A stretch of DNA of 6,460 bases, from the NCBI GenBank assembly GCA_031267635.1, contig JAIRYX010000038.1, positions 1-6,460 on the forward strand, given 5' to 3'. This DNA is from Planctomycetaceae bacterium (GTDB lineage Bacteria; Planctomycetota; Planctomycetia; Pirellulales; Thermoguttaceae). Position 1 is the first letter of the stretch, and every line of letters starts with the position of its first letter. Below the pieces are notes generated by a model. That model was not told the origin of the DNA. It saw only the letters and a program-made list of their open reading frames with translations, and made no database searches. Below, piece after piece: positions 6,316-6,460 of the stretch. The position numbers and the translations under genes were made by a program.

Positions 6316-6460
6316 TATTTTTTACCACCAAGGCGATGAAGGCGCACAAAGGGAGGACTTCTAAAGAACTCCCCAAACTATTCGTAAGCTCTTATTTTTC
6401 AACGGTCACGTGTATTGAAAATGAGGGTTTTAGCACTCCTTATTATAAATCCTTTGTGCG
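6316..6460 (+). repeat. MITE-like repeat element R2 (type 2), cut by the window edge
   Basis: The left arm (about 6316-6352) is tattttttaccaccaaggcg... to ...gcgcacaaagg. The interior (actccccaaa, tattcgtaagctcttatttttcaac, attgaaaatgagg) matches L2 on the opposite strand. The hairpin persists as a 7-bp stem, ttttcaa / ttgaaaa. The right arm starts at 6451 (cctttgtgcg) and leaves the window. It is joined to R1 by the same ctaagtcgag spacer (6304-6313) that joins L2 to L1 on the opposite strand. Confidence 0.72.

Noticed and set aside
6022..6339. A 105-codon plus-strand frame downstream of flagellin
   Set aside because: It runs through the terminator hairpin and element R1, so it is not a plausible gene.

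Overview
The window holds one large, intact gene, a 1,491-residue flagellin at 1529-6004 on the + strand. It is flanked on both sides by non-coding DNA full of repeats. At the extreme left edge is the 3' end of a second gene, whose short C-terminal tail resembles the Rpn/PD-(D/E)XK 'putative transposase' family. The flagellin ends (D0/D1-type) and the intergenic repeats of the form 'accaccaaggcg...cgcacaaagg' together suggest a planctomycete-like bacterium. Repeats of this kind also occur in other environmental phyla, so this placement is an inference and not a proof. Coding DNA in most of the flagellin is GC-balanced to GC-rich, and the intergenic DNA is clearly AT-rich.

Layout, left to right. 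1-138: end of the Rpn-like gene. About 137-256: a degraded fragment in another frame that looks like the linker of the same family. 258-440 and 451-614: two adjacent MITE-like elements (L1, L2) with imperfect terminal inverted arms and a central hairpin. 682-753: an eight-unit, 9-bp tandem repeat. 872-945: a shorter hairpin element with related arms. About 950-1528: AT-rich leader region with a 122-bp inverted-repeat structure (1225-1346), a weak sigma-28-like promoter candidate (1398-1424) and a clear ribosome binding site. 1529-6004: flagellin. 6031-6075: strong intrinsic terminator. 6122-6298 and 6316-6460 (cut by the window edge): two more copies of the MITE-like elements (R1, R2), in the opposite orientation to L1 and L2.

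The flagellin appears to be a single-gene transcription unit, with its own ribosome binding site and terminator and no flagellar neighbours in view. Its export and assembly ends are conventional. The roughly 1,250-residue centre appears to be built from about ten recurrences of a flagellin-IN-like motif, including a tandem unit of about 357 residues, and it contains the protein's only two cysteines (C1094 and C1112). The points most worth following are this modular giant hypervariable region, the inverted repeat arrays that bracket the gene (40 bp of exact identity, which could permit inversion), and the two-type composite repeat family itself. I see no CRISPR array, tRNA, rRNA or recognisable defence system.
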